64,000 nt of DNA. Origin: Marinoscillum sp965229915. GTDB taxonomy: Bacteria > Bacteroidota > Bacteroidia > Cytophagales > Cyclobacteriaceae. The stretch's first letter is position 1. Each line of letters starts with the position of its first letter. The stretch is from NCBI RefSeq assembly GCF_965229915.1, contig NZ_CBDDJZ010000001.1, forward strand, positions 3,038,001 through 3,102,000, read 5' to 3'. The notes beneath the pieces were generated by a model. That model worked only from the letters and a program-made list of their open reading frames with translations. It was not told where the DNA came from and did no database searches. Made by a program: the position numbers and the translations under genes. Of the stretch, positions 8,758-18,104 are shown one piece after another.

Positions 8758-10212
8758 ATGAAAAAATGCCTATCGATTCTGGCTGTATTAGTTGTCACGC
8801 TGGTACAGGCACAAAAGCCAGATCTTCCATCTGATTTTTTATCTTCTGATTTCCATAAGGAACGACGCGAATTGGTTCGTGGGCAAATGCCTCCAAACAG
8901 TGTTTCGGTGATTTTTTCTAATCCGGTGAGAAACCGGGCCAATGATGTTGATTACGTCTATCATCAAGACCCTAATTTTTATTACCTGACTGGCTATACC
9001 GAACCGCATGCGGTACTGCTCATCTTCAAAGACAATCAGCAAAGTCCTGATGGTGAAGATTACAATGAAATTGTATTTATCCAACCAAGAAACGCTATGG
9101 CAGAACTCTGGACTGGCAGGAGATTGGGTACTGAAGGAGTCCAGGATAAACTAGCCATCAACCAGGCATTCAATAACAGCGAGTTTGAAAAGTACAACAT
9201 CGACTTCTCCTCGTTTGATAAGGTGTTGTTCTATGACTTTGACAATGATGTGCGTGATACACGAGTCAAAGGAGATTTGTTTGATCTGATTTCGTGGTTT
9301 AAGGAAAAGGCTAACTACCCGAGTTCGGAATCTTTGGAGCTGGAACCTCAAGCACAAAACCTGGATACTGAATCTCTGGATGAGATCATGGTGTCTTTGC
9401 GAGGTGTAAAAACCGAAGCAGAGCTTGAGCTGATTCGAAAGGCCGTAGATATTTCTTGTATTGCTCAGCGTGAAGTCATGAAAGCCATGCGTCCTGGCAT
9501 GTCCGAACGAGAAGTGCAGGGGATACACGAGTTCATTTTTAAGAAATACCAGGCAGAATATGAAGGTTATCCTTCTATAGTTGGAGCAGGACACAATGGA
9601 TGCATCCTTCACTACATTGAAAACTATAAGCCGGAGATAGAGAGTGATGAGATGATCCTTATGGATTTGGGAGCCGAATATCATGGATATACGGCGGATG
9701 TGACTCGTACCATACCTATCGATGGTAAGTTTTCTAAAGAGGAAAAGGCCATCTATGATTTGGTTTACAAAGCGCAGCAAGCGGCATTTGAGGCCTGCAA
9801 ACCGGGAGTTAATATTTCCAGAGATTTAAATGAAAGCATCGTCAAACCAATTATCAATGAAGGGTTGGTAGAGCTTGGGATCATCGATAGCGTGAACCAA
9901 AGACATTGGTATTATCCGCATGGACTGGGGCATCACATTGGGCTGGATGTGCATGATAAAGGGCAGTATGAATACCTGGAACCGAACATGGCCATCACGA
10001 TTGAGCCAGGGATCTATATTCCAAGAAATGCCAAATGTGATGAAAAATGGTGGGGAATCGCCGTGCGAATAGAAGATGATTTCCTAATCACTGAGGATGG
10101 ATGCGAATTGTTATCTGATCTGGCACCTCGCACCAGTGAGGAGATTGAAAAATTGATGAAAGAGCCAAGTCCGCTGGATGACTTTATTTTACCTTCCTTA
10201 AATGACAAATAA
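8758..10212 (+). CDS. Secreted Xaa-Pro aminopeptidase (M24B, PepP type)
   Basis: Removes N-terminal residues preceding proline; a signal peptide (MKKCLSILAVLVVTLVQAQ) places it in the periplasm or outside. Residues ~30-180 form the AMP_N domain and 210-460 the creatinase/pita-bread fold. The five metal ligands expected of dinuclear M24 peptidases are present: D303 and D314 (MDLGAEYHGYTADVTRT), H392 (GLGHHIGLDVHD), E416 (TIEPGIYIP) and E439 (RIEDDF). Length (484 aa) is typical. Its last codons overlap the start of the downstream SIMPL gene, so the pair is probably cotranscribed. E. coli PepP itself is cytoplasmic; secreted versions are common in Bacteroidota. Confidence 0.93.
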   Translation: MKKCLSILAVLVVTLVQAQKPDLPSDFLSSDFHKERRELVRGQMPPNSVSVIFSNPVRNRANDVDYVYHQDPNFYYLTGYTEPHAVLLIFKDNQQSPDGEDYNEIVFIQPRNAMAELWTGRRLGTEGVQDKLAINQAFNNSEFEKYNIDFSSFDKVLFYDFDNDVRDTRVKGDLFDLISWFKEKANYPSSESLELEPQAQNLDTESLDEIMVSLRGVKTEAELELIRKAVDISCIAQREVMKAMRPGMSEREVQGIHEFIFKKYQAEYEGYPSIVGAGHNGCILHYIENYKPEIESDEMILMDLGAEYHGYTADVTRTIPIDGKFSKEEKAIYDLVYKAQQAAFEACKPGVNISRDLNESIVKPIINEGLVELGIIDSVNQRHWYYPHGLGHHIGLDVHDKGQYEYLEPNMAITIEPGIYIPRNAKCDEKWWGIAVRIEDDFLITEDGCELLSDLAPRTSEEIEKLMKEPSPLDDFILPSLNDK

Positions 10213-10918
10213 ATTGATGAAGTCGGCGCTATATTCTTTAATCCTTTTACTCACTTTGTGGCAAGCAGAGGCACAGGAATCTCGCTCTATTATTGTAGAT
10301 GGAGAAGCTTCTGATTATTACATTCCAGATGTTACCAAGTTGACCCTTAGATTTTCTGAAAAAGCTGAGAATCAAGAAAAGGCTTTATCCAATTTGGATA
10401 AGGCGTTAAATGAAACGGTAAAAGTATTGACCGAAAACTCCTTTTTAGTAAAGGAGGATTTACTGACTTCTTATTTTGAGAGTAACAAAAGGATAGATTA
10501 TAAAACCAATGAAGAGCACGTAGACGCTTCACAAACATTAACGACCAAGTTCAAAACAGATAAAGAGAAGATTCTGACGATTTTAAATATTCTCAAAGAC
10601 TTTAATATTGAAGCCAGTTACAAACTGGACTTAAAGTTTTCAGAGCAGAGAACGAATGAAATCGAAAAGGAATTAACCCGTAGAGCTTTTGATAATGCCA
10701 GAAGTAAGGCGGATCTACTGGCTACGTCAGGGAAGTTTAAATTGAAGGAGATTGCCAAAGTGAATTTCTCACAGCGTTTTATTAACAGGGATGTTTTCGC
10801 AGCTGAAGCTGTAGAGGAAAAAGTAGATATTGGCTATGGATCTTCCAGGTTTGGTGGGTTTAATGTAGAGCCATCCAAGGTTTCGAGAAAAATTACAGTG
10901 GAATACTATATAGAATAA
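10202..10918 (+). CDS. SIMPL (DUF541) domain periplasmic protein
   Basis: A 238-aa protein with a signal peptide (hydrophobic SALYSLILLLTLWQAEAQ) and a single SIMPL/DUF541 domain, seen in SIIVDGEASDYYIPDVTKL near the N-terminus, the alternating Lys/Glu-rich helices and the final KITVEYYI strand. The family includes the Brucella antigen BP26 and mammalian SIMPL; its bacterial role is not settled, with stress protection suggested for some members. The start at 10202 overlaps the pepP stop by 11 bp. ATG 10217 would also give a good signal peptide, so the true start is uncertain. Confidence 0.85.
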   Translation: MTNKLMKSALYSLILLLTLWQAEAQESRSIIVDGEASDYYIPDVTKLTLRFSEKAENQEKALSNLDKALNETVKVLTENSFLVKEDLLTSYFESNKRIDYKTNEEHVDASQTLTTKFKTDKEKILTILNILKDFNIEASYKLDLKFSEQRTNEIEKELTRRAFDNARSKADLLATSGKFKLKEIAKVNFSQRFINRDVFAAEAVEEKVDIGYGSSRFGGFNVEPSKVSRKITVEYYIE

Positions 10919-10948
10919 TTGATTTTTCAATTTTCTATACTACATTTG
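10919..10948 (+). promoter_or_regulatory. rpmG promoter, Bacteroidota type
   Basis: TTG at 10919-10921, exactly 19 bp, then TACATTTG at 10941-10948, a perfect TAnnTTTG box. It lies just after the SIMPL stop and 28 bp before the rpmG ATG, and probably drives rpmG and the DUF4295 gene. Confidence 0.75.
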
Positions 10949-10976
10949 CACTCCTTTTAATAATTGGGCGAAGAAT

Positions 10977-11159
10977 ATGGCAAAGAAAGGCAATAGAATT
11001 CAAGTAATCCTGGAATGCACTGAACACAAAAACAGTGGACAGCCGGGTACTTCACGTTACATCACTACAAAGAACAGGAAAAATACTCCTGAGCGTATTG
11101 AGCTTAAGAAGTATAATCCTATCTTGAGAAAATATACTGTACATAAAGAAATTAAATAA
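10977..11159 (+). CDS. rpmG: 50S ribosomal protein L33
   Basis: A 60-aa protein with the L33 signature: IQVILECTEHKNSG at the N-terminus, then RYITTKNRKNTPERIELKKY and LRKYTVHKE. Bacteroidota L33 often keeps only one cysteine, so it probably does not bind zinc, unlike the four-cysteine C+ form. It is followed 2 bp later by the DUF4295 gene. Confidence 0.97.
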   Translation: MAKKGNRIQVILECTEHKNSGQPGTSRYITTKNRKNTPERIELKKYNPILRKYTVHKEIK

Positions 11160-11161
11160 CC

Positions 11162-11317
11162 ATGGCTAAGAAAGTAGTTGCAACCCTAAAGCAGCCCGGC
11201 GGAGCAAAATTCGCTAAAGTAATCAGAGCCATCAAGAACGATAAAGGCGGATACGCTTACCGTGAGGAGATGGTTCCTGAGGCAGAGGTAAAAAACGTAT
11301 TGGCTAAGAAAGACTAA
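11162..11317 (+). CDS. DUF4295 small basic protein
   Basis: A 51-aa lysine-rich protein beginning MAKKVVATLKQPGGAKFAKV and ending in KNVLAKKD. It belongs to the Bacteroidota-restricted DUF4295 family, which sits almost invariably between rpmG and ftsY. That position and the basic composition suggest a ribosome-associated role, but this is inference only. It starts 2 bp after the rpmG stop, so the two are translationally linked, and it is followed by a terminator. Confidence 0.9.
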   Translation: MAKKVVATLKQPGGAKFAKVIRAIKNDKGGYAYREEMVPEAEVKNVLAKKD

Positions 11318-11349
11318 TTAGGTCTTACTTTAAAGATATTCTTTGACTG

Positions 11350-11375
11350 AAGTCCCTCTGTGTAGGGACTTTTTT
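11350..11375 (+). terminator. Terminator after rpmG-DUF4295
   Basis: AAGTCCCT (11350-11357), a 6-nt loop, AGGGACTT (11364-11371) and a run of T. It ends before the ftsY ATG, which argues against the upstream in-frame ftsY start at 11374. Confidence 0.9.
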
Positions 11376-11409
11376 GTTATTTTCCGTCCTCGCTTTTTCG
11401 AACGTTACT

Positions 11410-12363
11410 ATGGGCCTAAAATCATTTTTCAGCAAGGAGAAGAAGGAATCTCTGGACAAAGGACTCGAAAAGTCCAAGGAGAGTTTCTTCAATAAACTGG
11501 GTAAGGCAGTTGTTGGTAAATCAACAGTAGACGATGAAGTGTTGGATGAGCTGGAAGAAGTGCTCATCACCTCAGATGTCGGAGTAGATACCACCATCAA
11601 AATCATCGGCCGTATCGAACAGCGTGTTGCTAAGGATAAGTACCTCAATGCCTCCGAACTCAATAAGATCCTTCGCGAGGAAATAGCTGGCCTGCTAGAA
11701 GAAAACAACACACAAGATCTTAAGAGTTTTGAGTTGCCGAAAGTAGATGGCCCATATGTCCTACTTGTAGTCGGTGTGAACGGTGTAGGTAAGACTACCA
11801 CTATTGGCAAGTTAGCCGCTCAACTGAAAGGGCTTGGCAAAAATGTGGTGCTTGGTGCAGCGGACACGTTCCGTGCAGCAGCTGTGGATCAGCTGATCAT
11901 GTGGGGCGAGCGAGTGGGTGTTCCCGTCATCTCCAAAGGAATGAATACTGACCCTGCCTCTGTAGCCTTTGACGCTGCTAAATATGGTGTGGACAACAAC
12001 GCGGACGTGGTGATCATCGATACTGCCGGCCGTTTGCATACCAAGGTGAATCTGATGAATGAGCTTTCCAAGATCAAAAAAGTGATTCAGCGATTTATCC
12101 CCGAAGCACCACATGAGGTGATGCTCGTGTTGGACGGTAGCACCGGGCAGAACGCCTTTGTACAGGCCACAGAGTTTACAAAAGCCACGGATGTGACTTC
12201 ATTAGCAATAACCAAGCTGGATGGCACCGCCAAAGGCGGCGTAGTGATCGGCATTTCTGATCAATTCAAGATTCCTGTCAAATACATTGGAGTGGGTGAG
12301 CGAGTGGAAGACCTTCAGGTCTTTAACAAGGTGGAGTTTGTAGACTCCTTTTTCACTCGATAA
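11410..12363 (+). CDS. ftsY: Signal recognition particle receptor FtsY
   Basis: A 317-aa SRP GTPase that docks ribosome-SRP complexes at the inner membrane. A short, charged N-terminal A region (GLKSFFSKEKKESLDKG) replaces the long acidic domain of E. coli, the four-helix N domain follows, and then the NG GTPase with G1 GVNGVGKTTTIGK, the insertion-box motif DTFRAAAVDQL, G3 DTAGRL, G4 TKLDGTAKGG and the closing GVGERVEDLQVF. The start at 11410 (MGLKSFF) is chosen because an upstream in-frame start would lie inside the preceding terminator. Confidence 0.97.
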   Translation: MGLKSFFSKEKKESLDKGLEKSKESFFNKLGKAVVGKSTVDDEVLDELEEVLITSDVGVDTTIKIIGRIEQRVAKDKYLNASELNKILREEIAGLLEENNTQDLKSFELPKVDGPYVLLVVGVNGVGKTTTIGKLAAQLKGLGKNVVLGAADTFRAAAVDQLIMWGERVGVPVISKGMNTDPASVAFDAAKYGVDNNADVVIIDTAGRLHTKVNLMNELSKIKKVIQRFIPEAPHEVMLVLDGSTGQNAFVQATEFTKATDVTSLAITKLDGTAKGGVVIGISDQFKIPVKYIGVGERVEDLQVFNKVEFVDSFFTR

Positions 12364-12516
12364 ATCCTCATTTCAACTCAGAATAAAATCCTGTATTTTA
12401 CTGATTTGCAAAACGTTGCAGGCAAATGCTGTGTGTTTTCCTTACAATGTTTTAACCGTTGATTTTACTCTAATGAGACTACACTATTTCAAGTCAATAT
12501 GTGCTAGTTTTGATTG

Positions 12517-12909
12517 ATGTACCGGTTGTATTTATTTTCCATTTTGGTGCTACTGCTGAGTTGCAGAGGCTCTAATCAATCCATTTCTGAAACTGAACTC
12601 AAAGATCGAATCTCCGATAAACTGGGTGAAGATTTTGTGCAGGTAGATCGTGGCGAACTGGCCTTGTGCATGTCCAAACCAGAAGTGGTCGGGTCCGAAT
12701 GGAAGACCTTTCTGGTGATTGATACGGCAACCGGCCAGGTGTTGTATGGTCCGGAACGAAAAAATGCCATCATCAATTGGTATGCAGATCGAGAATTGAT
12801 CATTAAGGTTCAATCAGAAGTTATTTCAGATAAACAAAACTCCACAACGAATACTTATCTAGTCAATGTAGATTCCGGTGAAACATCCACCCTACAGGAA
12901 TCCCGCTAA
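12517..12909 (+). CDS. Small lipoprotein, unknown function
   Basis: A 130-aa protein with a lipoprotein signal: YLFSILVLLLSC ends in a lipobox cysteine at about residue 16. The mature part contains a motif KTFLVIDTATGQVLYGPERK and a C-terminal beta-rich region (NTYLVNVDSGETSTL). No family was recognised. ATG 12517 is preferred to the TTG one codon earlier. The following giant BNR gene begins 15 bp after its stop, so the two may be co-expressed. A TAGTTTTG box at 12505-12512 precedes the ATG by only 4 bp, but no clear -33 element is present. Confidence 0.75.
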   Translation: MYRLYLFSILVLLLSCRGSNQSISETELKDRISDKLGEDFVQVDRGELALCMSKPEVVGSEWKTFLVIDTATGQVLYGPERKNAIINWYADRELIIKVQSEVISDKQNSTTNTYLVNVDSGETSTLQESR

Positions 12910-12924
12910 TTGCACTCAACTACT

Positions 12925-15900
12925 ATGAAAACAACCCAAACACTCAAAGCACTTGGAGGTGCCGCTATCCTTATACTATTGGTAGCTGTTGCATATCTTC
13001 TTACTAAAAGTGAAGAACAATCACTTACTGCATATCAGAAGTATGCACAGCACAAGATCCAAGAAGAGCGTAATGGTGATCCGAAAACTGACGCACCCGA
13101 GTTACATGGTATCATACAGCGTGAGCTGAGAACCAGAATAGGCGAGGAGTCTCCCAACTATGGGCCCAACCAGGTGATGGAAGAGTTTTTAAAAGCTAAG
13201 AAATCGATTCAGTCTGCTCGAAAGTACCGAACCAATTCTCTTGATTTTGTGGAACGTGGACCAGGTAACGTAGGTGGAAGAACGAGAGCACTCATAGTAG
13301 ACCCTGATGATCCCAATCAAGAGACTTTTTATGCCGGGGCAGCCAGTGGCGGTATCTGGAAGACGACTAATGCTGGGCAAGTTTGGGAATACATCTCCTC
13401 TGATATTCCAAATCTGGGAGTGAACACATTAGTGATGGCCCCAAGCAATACGAATGTGATCTATGCGGGTACCGGCGAGCACTTTACCAGTGATATTGAT
13501 GGATCCGGGATGTTCAAATCTACGGATAGAGGTCTCTCCTGGACGCAAATAGCCGATCCATCTGAGATGCCCGATTTTAAGAATGTGTCACGCATCGTGG
13601 TGGACCCTAATGATGAGAACACCGTGCTGGCTACTACAAGAAATACCGTTTGGGGTGGTTTTAGAGCTGCCATTTACAAGACTACTGATGGTGGCGCTTC
13701 CTGGACAAGAGTGCGGAGCTCTACCTCTCAGCGCTATGACGATATAGACTATGATCCTTCAGATTTCAATACGCTGTATGTGGCAGTGAGAGCTTTGGGT
13801 GTTATCAAGTCCACTGATGGTGGAGCTACCTGGACTGATGCCAGCGAGGGCTTAGTCCCTTCTGGTCGTGTGGAAATTACCGTATCTCCAGTCAATACCA
13901 ATCGCATTTGGGCTTCTGTAGAGGGCGGTCTCAGCGGGAATGGTTCAGATCTGTATGTGAGTAATGATGGTGCGCAAAGCTGGCTATTGGCAGTGAATTC
14001 ATCTGGTAGCAATGAAGACTTTCTGGGTGGACAGGGATGGTATGACAACATCATTACTGCTCATCCTTTTGACGAGGATATAGTCTATGTGGGCGGAGTA
14101 AATACATGGAAGTTTGAGCTGAATGGCGGACAGGGAACGGAGATTAGATCGATCCAACCTGAACAGGGTGGAACGGCTAGTTTTATGTCTTTCATCAATT
14201 TTGGGGGAGCTTATCTAGGCGGTGGAATGGACGTGGGCACTGTCAGTGAAGAGGATCTTTTGCCAGTAGAAATCAGGTTTGGTCAGGGCACTCAAAAAGC
14301 GCATCGTTTCACAGTAGGTGGTCAGGGACCAAGTGTTCCTAAGAATGACTATGTGTATGAAGATTATGTAGAAGTACCGTTTCAGGTATGGGATACAGAA
14401 AACAACGTACAGCTAATGGCTTCATTTAGAGACCAGCAGGAAGATGGCAACTGGAACTTAATCGCTCCTAATACAGAAGGGGCTACACAGAATCATTCCA
14501 GAGAATACCTGTATATCCACAATGTGCCTTATAGTGAATCGGCGGATGCTTCTATCTCGGTCACAGGGGGTCATGAGACCAATCAAATGTATTTCTTTTG
14601 GCCAGTTCTGGCTTCCGGAGCATCGTTTAATGCTGCTTCATTGCCAGAAAGTAATCTTCAAGTAAACTTCCAGATTACTGTTGGAACCACTAAAGTAACC
14701 ACTAGCGTGACCGATGCCTATGGTCAGTTTGATGGGCCTAATGGCTTTCCTCAGGCTACACGATCACAGGGTCTTCATCCTGATCAACACAACATAGTGA
14801 TGTATGATCTTAATGACAATGCTAAGACTTTCCGCATGTTGGTGGGAAATGACGGAGGCGTGTATCGTACCGTGTCTTCATCTAATCCAGGTCCTGTAGA
14901 AGGTCATTATGAGTTTATAAGCTACGGCTATAATACCACGCAGTTTTACAGCGCTGACAAAGCACCAGGTCAAAATCGATATGCTGGTGGTATGCAGGAT
15001 AATGGCACCTGGTATCATCGTGCAGGAGTAGAGGGTGGAGCAGCTGTTGATGCCACGTTTGGTATCGGCGGGGATGGATTTGAAACTCTGTGGCATGGCA
15101 CAGACCCAGACAGAATCATTGGTGGCTCACAGTATAATAACTTTCGCAGAACAGTGGATGGTGGCTCTAACTGGACCGGCGCTACATCAGGTTTCAACGA
15201 TGATGGTCCGTTCATCACTCGTCTGGCACATCACAAAAACTTACCTGATAGACTATTTACAGTGGGGACTAAGGGTGTCTGGAAATCCAATAATTTTGGT
15301 GGAAACTGGGCCACAACAGCTATGGAAAATCCAGAACTATGGAGCTTTTCCAACAGCGCTGATGTAGAGGTTTCCTATGCCAACCCAGATGTGGTCTGGG
15401 CAGGAGGTGCACTGCATAGCGGAGCTCGGCTATTTGTCTCCACTAATGGAGGAACCAACTTTGCACCATGTGCCAACTATGACCTTTTCAACCTTGGAGC
15501 GGTATCAGGAATCGGCACGCATCCTGTCAATGATCAGGTGGTATATGCGTTGTTCTCTTTCGCTGGATTTCCAAAAGTGATCAAATCAGAAGATCTGGGC
15601 CAAAACTGGGAAGATATCTCAGGCTTTGATGGAACAGGAGCAGCGAGTGATCGAGGCTTTCCTGATGTGGCTGTCAATTGCCTATTTGTATTCCCAAACA
15701 ATACCGATCGAATATGGGTAGGTTCGGAAATAGGCATTATCGAATCGATGGATGGAGGTGCTAGCTGGTCATTACTCGATAGCAATATGCCTCCTGTTAA
15801 TATTTATGATTTTAAGCAGGTCGATGACCAAATTGTGATTGCTACTTACGGTCGTGGAATTTGGTCGGTATCTGTATCGGGCATTGTTTCGGCGCCTTTG

Positions 15901-16935
15901 GTGACCAATGGATACACCAATATTTCTGGACAGTGGCTTTTGGAAACGGAATATGCGGCTTCCTTTGATTCGGTTCTGGTATTTCTAAACGACCAATTGG
16001 TTCTGACAGACCGAGAGGTTGCTGCCGGAAAAACCACTTTGACTTTTGCAGAGCAAGCTGTGGATGGCTTGAAGTCTACTAAAGTGATTGGATATCTCAA
16101 TGGTACACCATATGAGACCGATGAGCAAGATTTCTATTTTGTAAAACTGGGTGAGGTAGCAGACAGTTACCAAACCGATTTTTCCAGTGCTGCGGCGGAT
16201 TTTGTGTCTGGAGGCTTGGTACTGACAGCTACAGATGAACTAGAAGATGCAGCTCTTCACTCAGATCACCCATATGCTGACGGAGTGGATCACTATGCTT
16301 ATTTGCGTACTCCAATTCGGGTACAACTCAATCGATCAGACTTCAGCTATGAGGACATTGCTTTGGTAGAACCAGGTGCTGCTGGCAGTGCTTTTGGTGA
16401 CGATGCTTTTAATGACTATGTCGTCGTAGAAGGGTCATCTGATGGTAAAAACTGGATTCCATTGGGGACAGGTTATGATGCTTCGCTTCATGATGATTGG
16501 ACCGATGCCTTCCAAAGTGGCACTGTGACCTCTTCCCTATTTAAGTCGCACTCGGTTCCGCTCGTCAATTATTTTGCCAATGGCTCAACGATAATGATCC
16601 GGTTTAGGCTTCATTCGAATACTTCAGAATCAGGCTACGGATGGGTCATTGATAACCTCAGCATTCAGACAGAATCCATCTTAGGTACAGGGAAGTCACA
16701 AGAGAATCTATCCATATATCCTAATCCGGTTGTGAATGAAGCAACGCTCAGGTTTGCAGGTACGGTCCCTTCAGAAGTGATGGTGTATGACCTTAATGGC
16801 AAACGAATGGATGTGATAAATACAGGAGGTAACCGAGAGGTTGTTTGGGATTCAAATAGCCTAAAAAGAGGTGTCTACCTTGTGAAGTATTCCATTGATG
16901 GAGTCAGTCAATCACAAAAGGTAATCGTACAATAA
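12925..16935 (+). CDS. Large BNR/sortilin-type beta-propeller protein with T9SS sorting domain
   Basis: A 1336-aa protein with an N-terminal hydrophobic helix (residues ~10-27), then repeated Asp-box motifs of the S-x-D-x-G-x-x-W kind: STDRGLSW, TTDGGASW, STDGGATW, TVDGGSNW, SEDLGQNW, SMDGGASW. These mark two beta-propellers of the sortilin/VPS10 or BNR class, with an inserted beta domain at about residues 410-590. The last ~75 residues are a type-A Por secretion tail: LSIYPNPVVNEATLRF ... VYDLNGKRM ... KRGVYLVKYSIDG ... QKVIVQ. The tail predicts export by the type IX system and surface attachment or release. No catalytic residues are identifiable; proteins like this are commonly annotated as glycosyl hydrolases without evidence. 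ATG 12925 was chosen over TTG 12910. Confidence 0.9.
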   Translation: MKTTQTLKALGGAAILILLVAVAYLLTKSEEQSLTAYQKYAQHKIQEERNGDPKTDAPELHGIIQRELRTRIGEESPNYGPNQVMEEFLKAKKSIQSARKYRTNSLDFVERGPGNVGGRTRALIVDPDDPNQETFYAGAASGGIWKTTNAGQVWEYISSDIPNLGVNTLVMAPSNTNVIYAGTGEHFTSDIDGSGMFKSTDRGLSWTQIADPSEMPDFKNVSRIVVDPNDENTVLATTRNTVWGGFRAAIYKTTDGGASWTRVRSSTSQRYDDIDYDPSDFNTLYVAVRALGVIKSTDGGATWTDASEGLVPSGRVEITVSPVNTNRIWASVEGGLSGNGSDLYVSNDGAQSWLLAVNSSGSNEDFLGGQGWYDNIITAHPFDEDIVYVGGVNTWKFELNGGQGTEIRSIQPEQGGTASFMSFINFGGAYLGGGMDVGTVSEEDLLPVEIRFGQGTQKAHRFTVGGQGPSVPKNDYVYEDYVEVPFQVWDTENNVQLMASFRDQQEDGNWNLIAPNTEGATQNHSREYLYIHNVPYSESADASISVTGGHETNQMYFFWPVLASGASFNAASLPESNLQVNFQITVGTTKVTTSVTDAYGQFDGPNGFPQATRSQGLHPDQHNIVMYDLNDNAKTFRMLVGNDGGVYRTVSSSNPGPVEGHYEFISYGYNTTQFYSADKAPGQNRYAGGMQDNGTWYHRAGVEGGAAVDATFGIGGDGFETLWHGTDPDRIIGGSQYNNFRRTVDGGSNWTGATSGFNDDGPFITRLAHHKNLPDRLFTVGTKGVWKSNNFGGNWATTAMENPELWSFSNSADVEVSYANPDVVWAGGALHSGARLFVSTNGGTNFAPCANYDLFNLGAVSGIGTHPVNDQVVYALFSFAGFPKVIKSEDLGQNWEDISGFDGTGAASDRGFPDVAVNCLFVFPNNTDRIWVGSEIGIIESMDGGASWSLLDSNMPPVNIYDFKQVDDQIVIATYGRGIWSVSVSGIVSAPLVTNGYTNISGQWLLETEYAASFDSVLVFLNDQLVLTDREVAAGKTTLTFAEQAVDGLKSTKVIGYLNGTPYETDEQDFYFVKLGEVADSYQTDFSSAAADFVSGGLVLTATDELEDAALHSDHPYADGVDHYAYLRTPIRVQLNRSDFSYEDIALVEPGAAGSAFGDDAFNDYVVVEGSSDGKNWIPLGTGYDASLHDDWTDAFQSGTVTSSLFKSHSVPLVNYFANGSTIMIRFRLHSNTSESGYGWVIDNLSIQTESILGTGKSQENLSIYPNPVVNEATLRFAGTVPSEVMVYDLNGKRMDVINTGGNREVVWDSNSLKRGVYLVKYSIDGVSQSQKVIVQ

Positions 16936-16940
16936 GCTAT

Positions 16941-16973
16941 AAAAGCCGGTTCACAGTTGAGCTGGCTTTTATT
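16941..16973 (+). terminator. Terminator after the BNR gene
   Basis: AAAAGCCGGTTCA, a 4-nt loop and TGAGCTGGCTTTT pair with two G-U-compatible mismatches, followed by a T-rich stretch. Confidence 0.85.
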
Positions 16974-17025
16974 GGATTTCTCTTTTGATTAGGGATTCGT
17001 ATCTTCCTCTTGTTATTCTATCAAG

Positions 17026-18039
17026 ATGAATCCATCCTTTGATCACTGGACCGTAATATTTTTAGTCGTCGGACTGCAAGGTTTGATACTGGCTGTGGGG
17101 TTGTTCTCGAAAAAAACAAAGCAGTCAAACCTACTTGCATTCATGATGGCAAGCTTTAGCCTGATCATGATCTACTACGTGATCTACTGGACGAAGTACT
17201 TCTCAGTCTTGCCGAGAGCAATTGCAGTAACGCAAGGGCTTACTTATACTCTGGGACCACTATTTCTCTATTGGATCAAAAAGCAACGAATAGCCCCAAT
17301 TCACTGGGCACCTTTCCTCATCTATACTGTGTACTTCTTCTTGCTGCCTTATCTGGTAGTGGAGGTTCGTCCCATAGTGATCCAGGCTCAGGTGATTTGT
17401 CAAATTATCCACTTATTGGCATATGCAGTTGTAGGTATTTTCGAGTTAAGACATAGTTCCAAACGCATGCAAGCAATTGGCTTGAGCTATCTCGGTTATA
17501 CGTGCACTTTCCTGGGTTATTTTGTATTGGTTTGGACGCGGGTACTGACATTGGAATATGACTACATGGTATCCTTCGCTTCGTCTTTCTTCATCTATTT
17601 TATTGGCTACAGCGCATTCATCGATCGCTCTATTCTGCACTATAAGCAGCCAAGATATGATAAGTCCGGGCTGACCACCTCTTCTGCAAGGGCAATTCAC
17701 CAGGAACTAATCCATATGATGGAGAGAGACCGACCTTACCTGGAGAGTGATCTGAAACTCTCCGATATTTCCAATGCGCTATCACATTCCCCCAATCATA
17801 TTTCTCAGGTAGTGAATGAGTTAGAAGGGTGTAATTTTTCAGAGTTTGTCAACCGGTTTCGGGTGGATGAAAGTAAGCGGTTGTTACAGCAGGGAAATGA
17901 TCTCACACTGATTCAAATCGCCTACCAGTCCGGATTCAACAATAAGGTCACCTTCAACAACACTTTTAAGAAATTTACAGGCCTCTTACCATCTGAGTTT
18001 AGAGATGCTGTACTAAGTCAGGATCCTCAGTTGCAATAA
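17026..18039 (+). CDS. Membrane-anchored AraC-family transcriptional regulator
   Basis: A 337-aa protein. Residues 1-200 contain about seven hydrophobic helices (first VIFLVVGLQGLILAVGLF, last SFFIYFIGYSAF). The C-terminal ~100 residues are an AraC/XylS DNA-binding domain with two helix-turn-helix units: LSDISNALSHSPNHISQVVNE, then LIQIAYQSGFNNKVTFNNTFKKFTG followed by PSEFR. This arrangement is common in Bacteroidota and implies signal sensing in the membrane; ligand and targets are unknown. The neighbouring 18105 gene on the same strand is a possible target. Confidence 0.9.
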   Translation: MNPSFDHWTVIFLVVGLQGLILAVGLFSKKTKQSNLLAFMMASFSLIMIYYVIYWTKYFSVLPRAIAVTQGLTYTLGPLFLYWIKKQRIAPIHWAPFLIYTVYFFLLPYLVVEVRPIVIQAQVICQIIHLLAYAVVGIFELRHSSKRMQAIGLSYLGYTCTFLGYFVLVWTRVLTLEYDYMVSFASSFFIYFIGYSAFIDRSILHYKQPRYDKSGLTTSSARAIHQELIHMMERDRPYLESDLKLSDISNALSHSPNHISQVVNELEGCNFSEFVNRFRVDESKRLLQQGNDLTLIQIAYQSGFNNKVTFNNTFKKFTGLLPSEFRDAVLSQDPQLQ

Positions 18040-18104
18040 GGTAAAATATCATAGGATTTTACCACCTGGAGGAATTTCATGAATACTATTGATTCAAAAA
18101 GATC

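Noticed and set aside
9151..9780. Long open frame (209 codons) antisense to the Xaa-Pro aminopeptidase gene
   Set aside because: The sense strand encodes a protein with all five metal ligands in order; the antisense frame has no recognisable domain and is a by-product of codon bias.
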